Assembly: GCA_022702545.1 (NCBI GenBank)
Contig: JAHRBC010000001.1
Location: 9,610,001-9,674,000, forward strand
Source: Phycomyces nitens
Taxonomy: Eukaryota > Mucoromycota > Mucoromycetes > Mucorales > Phycomycetaceae
DNA length: 64,000 nucleotides
Direction of reading: 5' to 3'
Under the pieces are notes generated by a model that saw only the letters and a program-made list of their open reading frames with translations, was not told the origin of the DNA and searched no databases. How positions within the stretch are numbered: position 1 is the first letter of the stretch; every line of letters starts with the position of its first letter. The position numbers were made by a program, and so were the translations under genes. This document shows positions 44,799 through 58,800 of the stretch, piece by piece.

Positions 44799-46638
44799 AT
44801 GGACTTTGGAGACTTTGATCTTGATAATTCTGGAGACCCATTCAAGCCTACCTTTGGCTTGAACAACAATATATGCAACAACAATCAGACCATTGATGAT
44901 TCCGGTGACTTTTTCTCTTTTATCGATGCATCGACGGACAATGTCAATCACTGTCAATCGACTCATTCAGGACATTCAACACATCAGCAAAATGATATTG
45001 GCTACAACATCCCTCAACTAACTCCTGACGGAAGAGAAGATGCCTACACAAGCAGTAGTGTGCTGACCGGCTACAATCCAGAATACGCAATGTCACCTTT
45101 ACAAATAGCAACCCAATCCTCATCCGCGCCTCTGCTCCCGGTCTATCACACACCACTGGGACGCACTGGCTTAAATGGCCTCGAGGATTATGGAGACGAA
45201 GAGGTAACAGTAAAACAGGCTAATGCAAAAGGATAGTTTGACTGATTTAAGCGGTCTACAGGAATTCTTTACTCCTTTGGTATCACCAGCTATGCTACCG
45301 ACATACAATTCGCACACACAGATGAGAGCCCAAGAGAATACTGTATTTTCACCCCTTACATCTCCCGCTCTTCACCCTTCTTCACAGCATGCATTTGCAA
45401 TGAACTCAGACGGAAATTTCCACCGGCCATCACCCGAGACTCTGTTGCAGCAGAAGCTGGCACAGATTGAACAGCAGCAACAGCAATTGAGATCCGCCCA
45501 TCAACAGCAACAGGGTCAAGGCTCCACTTTGACAACCTACCCAAGTCCTCACGCTTCATTTACGCACGAATCACCGAGTATGCGACCGTTACCCGCAAAA
45601 AACCAGTCCTTACGTCGAAAGATTGCGCTATCGAGTCCTCAGATCCATGCTACAAACAACATACAATCTCCCCATCTCCAGCCTGTTAGTCATCACCAGG
45701 AACATATCCCCTACTCCGCCAGTACCTATCTACCTATCAACCCTCACGTAACCAAGGAAACCAGTTTTATTGCCCCGGCAACGCCTTCACTTTTGATGCG
45801 TCTCGGAGGAGGCAGTCACCTGTCGTCTGGGATTACTTCCAATACACACACCTCTGCAGTCGACAACATGCCGTCCTTACCTGCACCACTTTTAGACAAT
45901 CCGGTTAAGAAAGTCACCAAACGCAGGCGAATCTCTGAAGCAGCCTCAATTGCATGTTCTCCTCGTCAGACTGCCACAGATCCCTCAACTCTATCACCCA
46001 TGGGTCTTCGCCCTCAACTAGCCACCGCTTCTCCACGTGCTCTGAAGCCCTTAATATCTCCTTCTCTTCAACCCAACGGAAAACACACGAGTCTAATAGA
46101 TGAAAATGCGGCTGTTGCAATGCTCGCTACAAAGAGCAATTATACACACCTCAAAGAAGGCAAGGCCAAGAGTCTAGGCATCGAATTCTCGACGAACATT
46201 CAGTCTGGAATCGAAAATAGGCGCACGGCCCACAAGGCAGCGGAGCAAAAACGCCGAGACACATTGAAGCAGAGCTTTGATTCACTCCGAGAGGAGATTG
46301 TCGAGGCCATGCTAGAAGAAGAAAAGGTGGTTGAGGAAGAGGCACGCCAGCAAAAAGAAAAAGATGTCAAGCAGATGAGTAAGGTTGTGCTCCTGCAGCA
46401 TTCTTATGAGTATATCATACGTTTGAAGAGCGACAGTCGCCGGAAAGACACAAAGATGGCAAGTTTACAAAAGGAAGTGCAAGCATTGCGGGCCAAGCTA
46501 GGTCTTCCGGAAAAGACCATTGAAGAGGAGGAGGAAGAGGCGAGGGAAAAGGAGGAGGAGGAAGAGAGAAGAGAGGCCAGGAGAAAACGATTAGAGAGAC
46601 TGACAAACGAAGATCAGGGACAGTCTGACGATCGATAG
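44799..46638 (+). CDS. bHLH(-leucine zipper) transcription factor
   Basis: Starts at 44799 (MDFGDFDLDNSG, an acidic, possibly activating N-terminus). It changes frame at about 45204-45235 and continues to 46638. The C-terminal part has a basic region RRTAHKAAEQKRRDTLKQSF, with the His, Glu and Arg spaced as in CACGTG-binding (Myc/Max/Pho4-like) factors. Helix 1 (SFDSLREEIVEAM), an unusually long acidic loop, helix 2 (KVVLLQHSYEYIIRLK) and a heptad-like coil (MASLQKEVQALRAKLGL) follow. The middle is Gln-rich. The frame change is explained either by a 28-nt intron (GT at 45204, AG at 45231, with an internal CTAAT) or by one extra A in the AAAA at about 45228-45231. Which fungal bHLH subfamily is not certain. 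Confidence 0.82.
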
Positions 46639-47316
46639 TACGACAGTGTGAATTTTTTATACACTCTTGAAAATAGCCAACCTATATGGCCATTTCAAAA
46701 CAATAATAATAATAATAATAATGTTAATAGTTTTAATAACAAGCCATCCTTTCTTGATGGCCAATAAATACATCAATCCATGGATCAAGACATCGTTTTG
46801 GTCATAAAGGGACTCTATGATCTTAATTTAATTTAATTACCATGGGTATTGAGACTAATGAACCCTTGTAAACTGGCTTTATGGCTCCCATTAATTCCTG
46901 CTATACAATATACCCAGAGAGTCTTTAAAGCCAAATACAATTGAAAGTACATGGCAGTACAGTAGCATTTGATGGTTTCTCAAACACGCATGCTTTTATA
47001 ACAGCCTTTACAGCCCATCATTGACTATGAAAAATTGTATTTAAAGGGAAAAGAGGAGGAAAAGGGAGTTGTTTTAGATCACTTTACTGGCTCACATTTA
47101 ACTGGGTTACACCCTTTGTCTGTGCAGCAAAGCACTTGTCGATAAATCATGGAAATAAGATATAAAAAAAGAAGTTACCCAGAATTTCAAAACGCTCCAT
47201 ATTTGCCATTCGTAAAGTCAATTAATGGCAGTCGCATACTTTCTCTATTTATTCTTCACTTTTTTTTCTTTCTCGCTTTACTCTCTTTCTCTGCCTTTTT
47301 TTTAAAAAAATACTCC
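46639..47316. other. Intergenic between bHLH and kinase genes
   Basis: AT-rich, with a short AAT microsatellite near 46702-46721. Pyrimidine-rich sequence at 47255-47310 precedes the proposed kinase start, as is common before fungal start codons. Confidence 0.5.
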
Positions 47317-48777
47317 ATGGCTGTTCTCTACTCACCTCCAACTCACTCACATCTGTTTACCGGGAACTCTGCTTTGAGCCGCTCCCAGGTGTCTGCAGAT
47401 CCATCCACCCAGATGGCCAACTCTGTACTCACTCGTGAAAAGTCAGCATCGTATATACTCGAAACCACCAAAAAGGGATCGCGCTTCCAGATACACCCAG
47501 ACGGCACTCACACACACCATCTCACCCAGATTCCTACACATCGATGGATCAGCAGCATTAACGACGCCGTTGATGGATTCTTTAACCGCATGTCTACGAG
47601 CGCGTCTCGTTTTCATCTCTGGGCAAAAGACAGACCATTGCCGGAAGAAACACTAAAAGAAGAGCGCAAATTGATCGACAATATCCTTGGAAGAGATTCC
47701 TCCACGGGTGTCTCACTTGTCGATACATGGGGACGATGCCAGACAATCATCGGCAAAGGAAACTATGGCACCGTAAGGCTAATAGCCTCCCAAGACCCAT
47801 GCATTCCAAACACGCGCCTTTATGCAGTCAAGGTAAATCGAGACACTATTGAAATCGTTCTCTTTGTATAGCAAACTCAACGAAAAAAAAAAACAATCGT
47901 CTATTAGGAGTTTCGGAAAAGAAGATCGGAATCGATACAGTCCTATGTACGTCGATTGACGCCAGAATACGTTACTGCTCTCCATCTTCATCACCCTCAC
48001 ATTGTCCAAGTATTCGATCTATTGCCGCTAAACGACAAGTCGCTCTTATATTGCCAAGTCATGGAATATTGTGACGGATGTGACCTTTTTCATCAGATAT
48101 CTCAGATGCCATCTGGGCTTGTTGCAGAGGAAGCCAATTGTTATTTTCGGCAACTGATGTCAGGAGTCGCTTACCTACATACAATGGGGGTTACTCACCG
48201 TGATATTAAGCCAGAGAATCTCTTATTTACATCAAAAGGTTGTTTGAAAATTACCGATTTTGGGTCTTCTTTCTGCTTTCGTTCAAAGGAAAACGCCCGA
48301 TGGGTCGAGTACAGTCGAGGACTGGTTGGATCTGAGCCTTATATGGCCCCGGAAATATTTGTCGAAGAAGAGTATGACCCGCGTCCAATTGACATTTGGA
48401 GCTGTGCAATAGTATACATGGTCATGCGTACAGGAAGCTATATCTGGTATGTGGCCAAGAAAGAAGACGATGAGCGCTATTCACGGTATCTTCGGTTTCG
48501 TGCAATGGTGGACGATGCAGAGTCAAGGATATCGGTCAGTTCCGTACGCTCATTATCAGAAGAGAGTCAATGCTCTGCCACAGGAAGGGAAGATGCAAAG
48601 GCCCGTGAGCGACTTCGAAGGAGGGCAAAGCTAGGACGGTGGGATGTACTAGAGTCACTCGAAGACGGTCCAAAGGGCTTAATATACCATATGCTCACTA
48701 CAGATCCTCGAAAGCGAATGACCTCTAACCAAGTATTAGAAGACTCATGGTTCGAGTCTATTGAATGCTGCCAATAG
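47317..48777 (+). CDS. Serine/threonine protein kinase, HAL4/SAT4-like
   Basis: Exons 47317-47832 and 47908-48777, intron 47833-47907 (GTAAAT...TTAG), 461 residues. The start is placed at 47317, in a CCATGG context after a pyrimidine-rich leader. An in-frame ATG 56 codons upstream (47149) would add a Lys/Phe-rich stretch that looks like leader sequence. Kinase motifs: GKGNYGTV (about 146), catalytic Lys in YAVK (172), HRDIKPEN (269-276), DFG (289-291), and GSEPYMAPE. The exact residues THRDIKPENL, DFGSS and VGSEPYMAPE, and the RPIDIWSCAIVYMVM segment, match the fungal HAL4/SAT4/HRK1 (NPR) group, which in yeast regulates potassium and nutrient transporters. That function is transferred by family only. 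All catalytic residues are present. Confidence 0.9.
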
Positions 48778-51700
48778 TCCCCTCCCCTTAGACCATCACC
48801 TTTACAGACTAAAATATAACCATACACATCTCACCCATTGTAACCACCAAAAAGACTTGATAAACCCAACCTCAAAGAATTTACATACACTCATACTTTG
48901 ACCTTTATTATAATAATAAAACGAGCTTTATCGGTTGGTCAGACATGTTACATATTATTCCCTGGATAGTGGAAATCCAGAGCAAATTAGAGCCATAATA
49001 TTTCATTTTCCTCTTGGCCAAGCTAGCCAAATAGTTACAGGCTACTCTCTTACGACGGTATCATGAATGCCAGAGTGATACTGCAGGACAAGAATGAATG
49101 GAATGACGCCGGCCCAACAAGCATTTGATATTGATCATTAGCACCCATGTTTTCTATCTAGATCTTTCTTGGACTCCTTGATACATAAACTTGTTCTATT
49201 GGGTTTATTATGGTTTAAATTATTCATACAGACCAGACCAAGCAAATTAATCCAAAAGTAGGTATTCAGGTACCAGATTTGTGACCATTTTTCAAGTCGA
49301 GAAAACACACTGGCAACTGTGTTGTCTGTAGATTCATAAACCTATTTAAGCTTCATTTCACACATTGTAACCTTGACAAATAGCGAGGCTCAATAGTAAA
49401 CAGCCTGCATTTGCTCTATCAGATAATAATAATAATAAAAAAAAAAAAAGGTTTTTCCAAAGCAATATGTAGCATAAAATACTATTTTTGAGAATGTCGA
49501 TTGATTGATTGCCCGACTGACCGACAAATCTTGCAAAGGTTCAAATAATACTGATGATAGAATAAACTATCCTGCCCTAAGCACACACGATTATGTACTG
49601 CAATAAACTTTAAGAAGGTCCAATATTACTATGCTCTAGTCATGGCATATAAGCATCAATTTATTTCACTTTCTAGATCCAAGACACTCCCTTGTTCTAG
49701 TCTTTTATCGACTCGAAATTAGCACTAGCTATTTATTAAACTTTAAATGACTATTTGATTGATACTTGCCCAAAGATAATTAACTAGTACATTAGTTTGG
49801 ATAGAGAATAAGTACAGAAACCCTAGAAACTGTTCATATTCTATAAACCAACAGGGTCCTTCTTTGTATTTAAAAACCTTCCGGCCTTATGTAACTTTAA
49901 TCAAACCTCTTGAATACAAAGTGGAATCACTTGCTTGCATTATTTTTCTCTTTTATTATGCTTTGCTTACCCCCTCCATTTTGCATTGCTACATAATATT
50001 AGAGTATAGTGATAGCTTACGCCCTGTGCATACTGTGTTCTAGACCAGTGTTCTTTATACAACACACAAGCCCCTCTAATTCTATATCGAACCTCCAGGA
50101 GAATATCTTGTGACAAGTAGAAATCTGGACTAGTGAAGTGATGCCCAGAGGTTGTATGTATTTCCATAATATATTCACTTTATCATCAGAATACCAACAA
50201 CAAGCATACTCTGGAATACGCCTGTTTTAAATCAACCATCAGTTTACTGACCAAGGCACTTGTAACAGCTGGTCAAATTTGGCTGATACTGTCGTTTATT
50301 TTTGCATCAAGATTTAGTCTGGCAATAATCAGGTCGGAAAATTTAGAGGTGCTGGATGTCTCTGCAGTATCTTGTGGATACAGACCGAGGTGGGTCAATT
50401 GGGGACACCTTTAGTTTTTGAAGAATGAGACAAAAATCCAACATGGAAACAAAGTCTCGGTTTCAGCATCGTCAAGAGTAGCTTTATCATTTGGCATATA
50501 AATGACCCTTGGACAATATTGGTTTGTACTCCTAAATAAACACATCAATAAACTCGTTTTTTATTTTTATTTTTAAGAAATGCCTCGATCCTACAGAACT
50601 TTATGCTGGGGGCTATTTGTATTTGATAACGGTTTGGGCCTCCATTCTCCTAAAATTCTCTGGTATCGAGTGGCGCAAGATGCTAGGTACGTTTTTGTTT
50701 ATTGATATTATGTTTAGTATTTTTAGAAATGTATTTCTTGATGCCATAAATTGGATATAATATTCTCTGGTATTGTGGTAGCCAAGGCTTCTGTGGCTAG
50801 AATGAGGTTATGGGCAAATTGGTGTAGTTTCCAGAAAGGTAGCTGGTGATATGCAGCATGGTCATTAATTGTATTTTTTGAGCAAGGAATATAAAGTAGT
50901 ATAGTGTTATGTTTGGGATGCTGTGTTTTATTTAATCCTTCTACATCTGTTGATGCAGAGTGACGCGAGAGCTCATCTTTCTACTTTTGGGACCCGTCTA
51001 TAGCAAACCCTTTAACATGGTTGCTGATAGTCTTTTGACTCTCTTTGATGTTTGATATCTTGTACATGGGTAAAACTTGGGTCTTGACGTAGTGTCTTGG
51101 GGTATGCAAAAAGACATCACGCCTTTTAAAATGATAATGAACACAAACTGTACTGCCAAATTTAAGCTCGGTCTAGGTAATTATGTGGACATGATGAAAG
51201 GTTTCCCGATTATCCGTGAACTTGCTATGGTTTGTGAACAATGCCAGGTTTGACATTGGCCAACAGCTGACAAACTAGCCCTGATTTTCTGAAATAATAT
51301 TGTATTTTAATTGACTTTTCTAAACGATTTCTTTAGATCATCTATCATCTTTTAGCTATCATTCTTGCATATGTATTTGTGTTACTTGCGCAGAATGTTG
51401 TTTTGAAGAACACTGGCATCTATCTGTATGTATGCAGGGATCCAAGAGGTCCAAAGTGGTATCGACTGGAATGATCTTATCCCCTTGTTCTCTCAAGAAC
51501 TTGTTATCCAAGGAGGCAATTTTAGTGTGCAACCTGGTACCATAATCAACAGAGGCATTTTATATAAAAACCTACATCATAATGGGTATATGAAAAAGAC
51601 TGTTACTGATGTACTAAACTATTTCCATATAGTGCTATCTGTGAGGGCAATCTTGGCTTGAATCCAATCGTATTGTACTAGAGACATTTATATGTCTTGG

Positions 51701-52596
51701 ATTCCTTGGCGACCAGGATGCTTCCAAACACTATGCTTTTTTTTTATTCCTTTGCGTTGATTGTACAGATGATAATCACACGCAAATGATTTCAAAAGCC
51801 GGTTTTACACTGCTGAGGTATGTAGTTTGCATTTTCGGTTTTTCAGAACGTGAGTACTATTGAACATTCAAGAAACCAATGCACTTTAATCCAGAATTGG
51901 GCAGGCATGCGTCCATGTAACAGGCCAATCGACTTTGGACAGTATAAAGTCCTTTCTTCCTACCAGGTCTATCTGGTTCCACTTTTAAAGCAGAAATAAC
52001 GAAAAACGTCTACGGCATATGTGATCTTCAAGTGAGTCCAAACCAAGGAAAAGTGGTATTGAATATTGGTCCTTTCAACCGATACGTCTTTATAGTAAGA
52101 GTGACCTGAATATTCAGGTCAAGATGTTGTAGATTTAACCAAGAAAGTCTTTTTGTTACATATCTCAAAAGGTCAGGCTTACAGTTATACGTTGGACCTC
52201 TTTATTCATCATTACCAATAAAACAAGCCTTGTTTATTATGATTATTGAGCCCAAGATTCATTACCTTCACAAGGCACCTATTCCCTCTTTTTTCTTTTA
52301 GACTCGAGACAAGGAGATAAAAGTCCAGGCAATTTATTCTTGAAAGAAAACGACGATTATGATCATAAAAACCATAAAGATTATTATCATTTTGATTAAA
52401 ATATTGGGGCCATAATAAATACATGGATACCATCATAAACTTGACAGGGCGCATCTCGATCGGGTAGATAACTTTGGCAAGGTGCAAGGCTTAATATCCA
52501 ATCAAACAACATTTCATTCATACTCCGAAACATTCATCAGTTTGGGCATTGGCCGTGTATAGCGATTTCTTTCCACCCTTCAAAGGCAAAGAACTG
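48778..52596. other. Long region without a convincing gene
   Basis: No ORF with known motifs. One exon-like block at about 50579-50692, between an AG and a GTACGT, could encode YLYLITVWASILLKFSGIEW, a membrane-like segment, but no partners were found. A short frame at 51428-51661 is not recognisable. Probably intergenic with decayed gene pieces. Confidence 0.45.
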
Positions 52597-52759
52597 TAAG
52601 GTAGAGACATAGATTTCTGTGTCTAAATGGAAACATACGTTCATCCTATCACCATAAATCCAGTACCATGGACCTAACACGGTTTAGGAAGATGGATGGA
52701 TGAATAGATGGATGGATGGGATAAACGGATGGATTGAACGTATACTAACTACATTACAG
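52597..52759 (+). promoter_or_regulatory. Probable 5' UTR intron of the ubiquitin-L40 gene
   Basis: A good branch point (TACTAAC at about 52742) and acceptor (TTACAG, 52754-52759) lie four bases before the ATG. GTAAGG at about 52597 would serve as donor. Leader introns are frequent in highly expressed ribosomal-protein genes. Confidence 0.5.
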
Positions 52760-52763
52760 CATC

Positions 52764-53265
<502 letters not shown>

Positions 53266-53671
53266 TGGTTGAGCGTTATGCTTTATATACAGACAAACAA
53301 TGTAATAAAAAACAATGCAGTCGTCTTTTCTTGTCAATTATGTCTCTTTATTATGGTTCGAGTGCGCTCGGACCATCAAGTATGTTGTCGGAGATCCTAC
53401 AAAGAAGTAAAATACAAAACTACGTTAAAGATATTGAGAACCCTGAAAGAATCCTCGGGTTTATAGCCATTTTCAGTTTTTTTAAAAAAAAAATGCCCAC
53501 TGGTATTTTAGACCTGGACCATATCAAATCTACCAAGTATAAAGAGATGGGTAGATAATGTGGAATGGTTTCTTTACATCCTGGGCCCAGAGAAAGAAAT
53601 AGAGGAGGTGTTGCATACAAGTACTACTTCTTGTCGACGTCACTCAGCGGAAAACTTGTTACGGGAAAATA

Positions 53672-54109
53672 GCGAAAAAATGTTTGGCGAGGCTTACTTC
53701 TTTGCTGGCACCAGAGCACTTTACTATCATCCTCTACTTCGCCATCCTCATCTATCCTCTTTCTATTCTTCCTCTTTCCCCCTGGTTTTTGTATCAAACG
53801 CCGAGAAAGCAGTCCCTCGTCAAGTCCTTCTTCTTTGCTCTCCTGTTGACAACCTATTCCACCTCGCTCTATTCCAAGGTAATGCATCTCTACCCAGATT
53901 CACATTTAGTCAGAAGAATTTCTTGGGAATAAAGAAGTGGATAGACGCGGTGGATGCGTGTCATGGCCATCAATATGCCCACACCTCTCCATCCTTCATT
54001 TCCCCTTTTTTAAATATTCTCTGGCTCAGTCATCAACCCACTGCAGTGGTTTATTATAGCCCACCTTTTGTTTGTGTGCCTTGGTCTTTTTACCAGGAGG
54101 ATGAGTTAA
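53672..54109 (+). CDS. Possible small membrane protein, two exons (weak)
   Basis: A frame ending at 53878 before GTAATG encodes two hydrophobic segments (FTIILYFAILIYPLSILPL and KSFFFALLLTTYSTSLYS). It can join in phase at 54047 (after TGCAG) to WFIIAHLLFVCLGLFTRRMS and a stop at 54109. About 85 residues with three predicted membrane segments. No in-frame ATG was found close upstream, so the start or a further exon is missing. An overlapping longer ORF in another frame (53560-54189) looks like a shadow. Family unknown. Confidence 0.25.
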
Positions 54110-54173
54110 GGCACCGCAATATAAACTCAAATCAATTATCTTTAGATAAACATCAATATATACATATATACCT

Positions 54174-55811
54174 ATGGCTCTTTCTGTAGCAGAGACACTC
54201 AACAGTATCGAACCCCTCGGCCTATGCCCCTCGGTAAAGGGTGAACCAATCGAGGATGCCTCTAAAGAAAAATATAGGTTGTTAAAGAGGCGTCTAAAGG
54301 AAATGTCAGAGGTACGCCAAACATCCGTACATTCTACAAGCTCTTAAATACATGCCATCCATACTTTTGTAGCGAAATGAGCTCTTGGTGAGCGGGCTTA
54401 GTCATGCTAATAAACGGCTGCGGCTTCTTGCCAAGGAAAAAACGTAAGACTGTCAAAATCCGTATTACGCAAACTACTGACAAAGATGTCCAGTATCCTC
54501 TTGGATAGAATCTGTAAACTAAGCGATCCTTATCCAGTTCGCCTGGGAAGACGCCCAAACGAAGAATATACATATCCTTATCAAGACGAATCTGCCAGCA
54601 CAGCCTCTGAGGGTGATCAAGAACAAGGTAATAGGATTATATATGCGACCTAAAGTATCACTAATGAATAGAATCAATAACAGCAGAAACTCCAGTGCCC
54701 TCTGAAGCAGCCGGAATGCTACAGTCGCACTCCCTCCAGAACCTATCCAGCAAAACCTCGATCAGTCCACCCCTAGAGCACACTGCTCCCTTTCAGCATT
54801 CTGATGGAACCCTCATGAAAGGTGGCACAACCGTCCCTTCATCTCGTCCCAAGCGTATGCGTAGAGGACCTGTGGAGCCCAAGATGCGCCGTGTTCAGCC
54901 CTTGGAGAAGAATGAGATTACAGGCGAATATAAGCTACCTGCGCGGGTAGGTATCCTCACTGTTCACTCTCTTGGTAGAGTCGTTCCTCTTCCTTCCTAT
55001 CACAATGACCGTTACATCTGGCCTCCTGGCTTCAAAGTTAGCAGGTAAATGTCGATTGCCAAACAGAAAATCAGTATTTTAAGCCTTTTTGTTGTTTGAT
55101 ATCAGAACATACCTCAGTATGGTCAATCCAGACTCAAACACGGTCTATACCTGCTCTGTGGAAGAAAACGGTGACCAAGGGCCAAAGGTATAATATACAC
55201 AACTAGGAAAGATATGAAAAACATGTTATTCACTCTTAGTAGTTTCGAGTTGTTGCAGAGGATTGCGACGAACCCATCATTGCCAACTCTGCTACTGGTG
55301 TCTGGACAGCGATTGTTAAGAAAGCAAAGTAAGCCAATCCATATTATCGACCATAAGCTTACATTCTCGCTAGTGAAATCCGAAACAGAGACCATTCAAA
55401 CTCTGGTAAATTGACAAAGAACCCTGAGCTTTTTCATTACTTATTCATCTTTTTTAAAAAAAATCTGGAATAGCTTCTGGACCTGATTACTATGGGTTTA
55501 CACATGCTACTATTGCAAAGATGATACAAGATCTTCCAGGCGCCGACCAATGTCTCAACTACGTCTGGCAGAAATTTGGAGTAATGCACCAGCGAACGGC
55601 TGCTGGCGTAGCCGCAGCTGCCCAAAAAAAGCTCACAAATCTCGAGATCATGGGTAGTGCAAACAAGAAGCCACCACCAACTTACGTGGGAAATATAGTG
55701 AAGCATGACATGAGCCCTATACCTACGTTCGTCTCCAAGGAAGAGACGGAAGAAGTCCAGATAAAGGTTTCCCCACACGACATGACAATAAGCGAAACGG
55801 AGTTCAGCTAG
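54174..55811 (+). CDS. FYRN/FYRC-domain protein (TBRG1-like), eight exons
   Basis: Exons 54174-54311, 54373-54443, 54509-54627, 54672-55044, 55106-55187, 55243-55328, 55374-55405, 55474-55811. All introns are GT-AG and the phases add up to 366 residues. The N-terminal part has a coiled-coil-like stretch (KYRLLKRRLKEMSE...NELL). A basic segment (SRPKRMRRGPVEPKMRRVQ) precedes the FYRN motif (ILTVHSLGRVVPLPSYHNDRY, W-P-P-G-F) at about residues 150-205. FYRC follows (CDEPIIANSATGVW, then GPDYYGFTHATIAKMIQDLP...CLNYVW) to about 290. FYRN/FYRC pairs occur in chromatin proteins such as MLL-type methyltransferases and TBRG1. No catalytic domain is present here, so a nuclear regulatory role is inferred from family. 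Confidence 0.9.
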
Positions 55812-58800
55812 TCTGCTCCATAACAGAACAAGGCCTATTTTGACCTGGTTTTTTAAAGTGAAAGAAAAGATTTGTCTTTTTCTATTATCCTATGTATTGG
55901 GCTAAAGGGTATTGTTCTTTTGTTCAATCCTACATGTTTATTTTCGTGATTATCTATGCTCCCCATATTGTTTTTATTGATTTTTATAGGGTCATCGTCT
56001 TTTAATTTGTCCTTTTTTTTATGATATAGTGTATTGAAAATCAACAACAATAGAGAAAAAGTGGGTGAATTTGTTAGGGTGGTTAGGGTGGTTTGGATAT
56101 GTTGGAACTAGAGTTCCAAACTCTAGAATTCCTTTCAGGGATATACAGTCAGGCTTGTGGGTTTTGTCGATTCCGAAAAACCAATTGTCGGTTACCCATA
56201 TCTCACTAGATACAGAAAAAAAAACTAACAGGAAAAGATAAATTGCTGTAATTACCTTTTTATTTTTATTATTATTATTATTATTTTAATTAGCAAAAAA
56301 GAATAAAAGATATTTTATATCAAGAGAACTCGAACAAAGTATAGAATTCAAGATGCAATAAGATCAACGCATATTTTTCACATATAATCGTATGAAAATG
56401 ATACTATGTATTGGATTTTTTAATTTTAATCAAGCCCATATATTGACTTTATAAATACTTGTATCTGATTACCAGGAACTTACTTTGGCAAAATAATGCA
56501 TTTTTGCTAATGTCCCTTGTAAAAATATGTACCAAAAGGAATCTTATTTCAATCTTATAGGCGATTTCAGAAACTGCCGTGATTGTGTTCTTGCAAATGC
56601 CAAAAACAGTACAAGAAAAAAAAAATCCAAAGCTATAAAACCTTGAGTTGAGACACATACACACAAAACACTGGATGGAATATCTTGAAAAATAATAAAA
56701 TCGTTGTATTCAAAACATACAAGGATATTACCTTGCAATGGACAATGGTCCGGCACAAACACCAAGAAAATCAAGAGATTATTACTGAAACATTCTGCAA
56801 ATCCCTCTACCTGCCCTCATATTTGCCTTTTCTCGATCCGATCAAAGAATTCAAAGAAAATTTAAAGACTGACACTCAAAGGAACCGATACACAATAATG
56901 GAAAATCTTATTAAAGATATTAAATAATCTATGAGAAAGGTCAAGAGATCCGATTGCCAAGGTTGGATGCATAATTTTATAATTTTATCTCCTTGTTGTA
57001 AGGATATATAATTACTTTTTATAAATACTTGCGGCATTCTTTTGTATTTTATTGTTCTGCTGTAACATTCTACGTGCATCCTTTAGCATGCCACTGGAGT
57101 GTATTCGGGTGAAGGGAAGAAAGAAACCAAACATAGAAAAAAGGCCAAAGACCGAGAAAAGACGACTTTGCTAGTGTAAATTTGTGTTTGGCCTCTTTAC
57201 TGAATGCATTTAGTGCAAATACACCAGGGATATTGAATACTCTAAATCGTATCGTTTTATGTGAAAATAAGATTCAATTGTTTCTAAAATAATGAATATA
57301 TGCATGGTTTGGAGTAGAATATCTAGGATTTTAATATCTGATAAAAGATAAAAAGTCTTGTATCTTTAATCATGTAGTAAAGGGCATAAATTCCATATAG
57401 GCTTCTGAGACTTATATAGATTACCAAGATATCCTGTTTACAGTAATAAAGATGGGTTATATTTAATAAATAATGTATAAATTCGTTTTTCTTACGATTA
57501 GCCAACCGATCATCCATATAACAAAAGTATCTTTTACAAACATCTACTGTTTCTATTTTTTGTATAAGATGTCGATAGCTTATATTCTCATTTGTAGGTG
57601 ACAATCTTTGGAATCGCCTTAAATGTCTGGCATATAGTATTTGTCTTATTTTCTTATTGAAGATACAGTTCCAAAGAAATGGGGAGTCATCGCGCTCACA
57701 TTTGCGTGTATGGGATAAACTGGCTCTAGGTTTTTTTGGCCACATGTGCCTTGGAGTTTTCCTATGCATATTAAGCTTTTTTGCAAAATCTATGAAATCC
57801 CACTTTTATGTATTGTTTTTAGTAATCCAGCATATATGTAACGAGTTCCTTGGCTCGGGCCAGTTGTTCCTGGAACTATTTAAAGTTTTTTCTAGCCCTT
57901 GACATCACAGCAACTGAAATGGTGGTTGTGAAGAAGGTCACATGGCTACTATCCTTATTTTTAAGCCGAGATTTTTCTTTCTGTATTACTCAATCATCAC
58001 TTTTCTTTGATTTGGTGCTTGTGTAGTGGTATAGATAAATAATAATAGAGGATATTATGTAAAATAGCTTATAAAATAAAAATCTCCATTGTGTGATGCA
58101 TAAATAGACATTGGAGCCAAAATACAGCTTAATTAATAAGTGAACAAATAGGTCTATTGAAACTTGAAAATAAAAACCACTCAAGACATACAGAGAAATC
58201 GATAGAAAACAATCTTTGCCTCGGTACTTTTCTTAAGTCATGCTTTGATTGAGAATCATTCAGGACTAAAAAAAGAAACTTGGTCCATATTATCATATCC
58301 AATATTATTGATAAGAACTATCCAAGCTCACTTGTCATAGCAAATGTGCTGTAAATCTCCATTTTTTCTTATTCATATATTGCTAATAAAACATTATTAT
58401 ACTTTTCTTACCCTTTTAAATACCTCTACTCAACTATATAAGAGTTATGAGCCAACACAAAAACAGAGATATTAAGCCTTTTATATTTTCATTTGACAAT
58501 TAGTATTGATTCTGTCACATTTTTTATCCTAGTTTTAACACATATGTTTTTTAAAATAAAATAACATTACACTTATTCATGTAATATTAAAAAGAATTAT
58601 AAGCATATAATCAGGTACCCAAGTGGTAGTGTCTTTAATATATTGGTTTTTATTTTTGTAAAAGCAAGACATATTTGATTCTCAAAGAAATATAACCAGT
58701 GTCTTGAGTAAAACTAATTAAATTTGATAATTTCATTTGTAAAATTTGTATAAATACTATAATAGCTTATAAAAATAAAGAATATTCAATTATCTATATT

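Noticed and set aside
47149..47316. Upstream in-frame ATG extending the kinase by 56 residues
   Set aside because: The extension is Lys/Phe-rich, encoded by pyrimidine-rich leader-like sequence, and 47317 has a better start context.
53560..54189. 209-codon ORF downstream of RPL40
   Set aside because: Composition is low-complexity, with no motif; an overlapping frame gives a more gene-like membrane protein with splice sites, and even that is weak.
56073..56091. GTTAGGGTGGTTAGGGTGG, resembling telomeric repeats
   Set aside because: Only two imperfect units with no array, so not an internal telomere.
57323..57769. 148-codon minus-strand ORF, Lys/Arg-rich
   Set aside because: No recognisable motif and a surrounding AT-rich intergenic context; not annotated as a gene.
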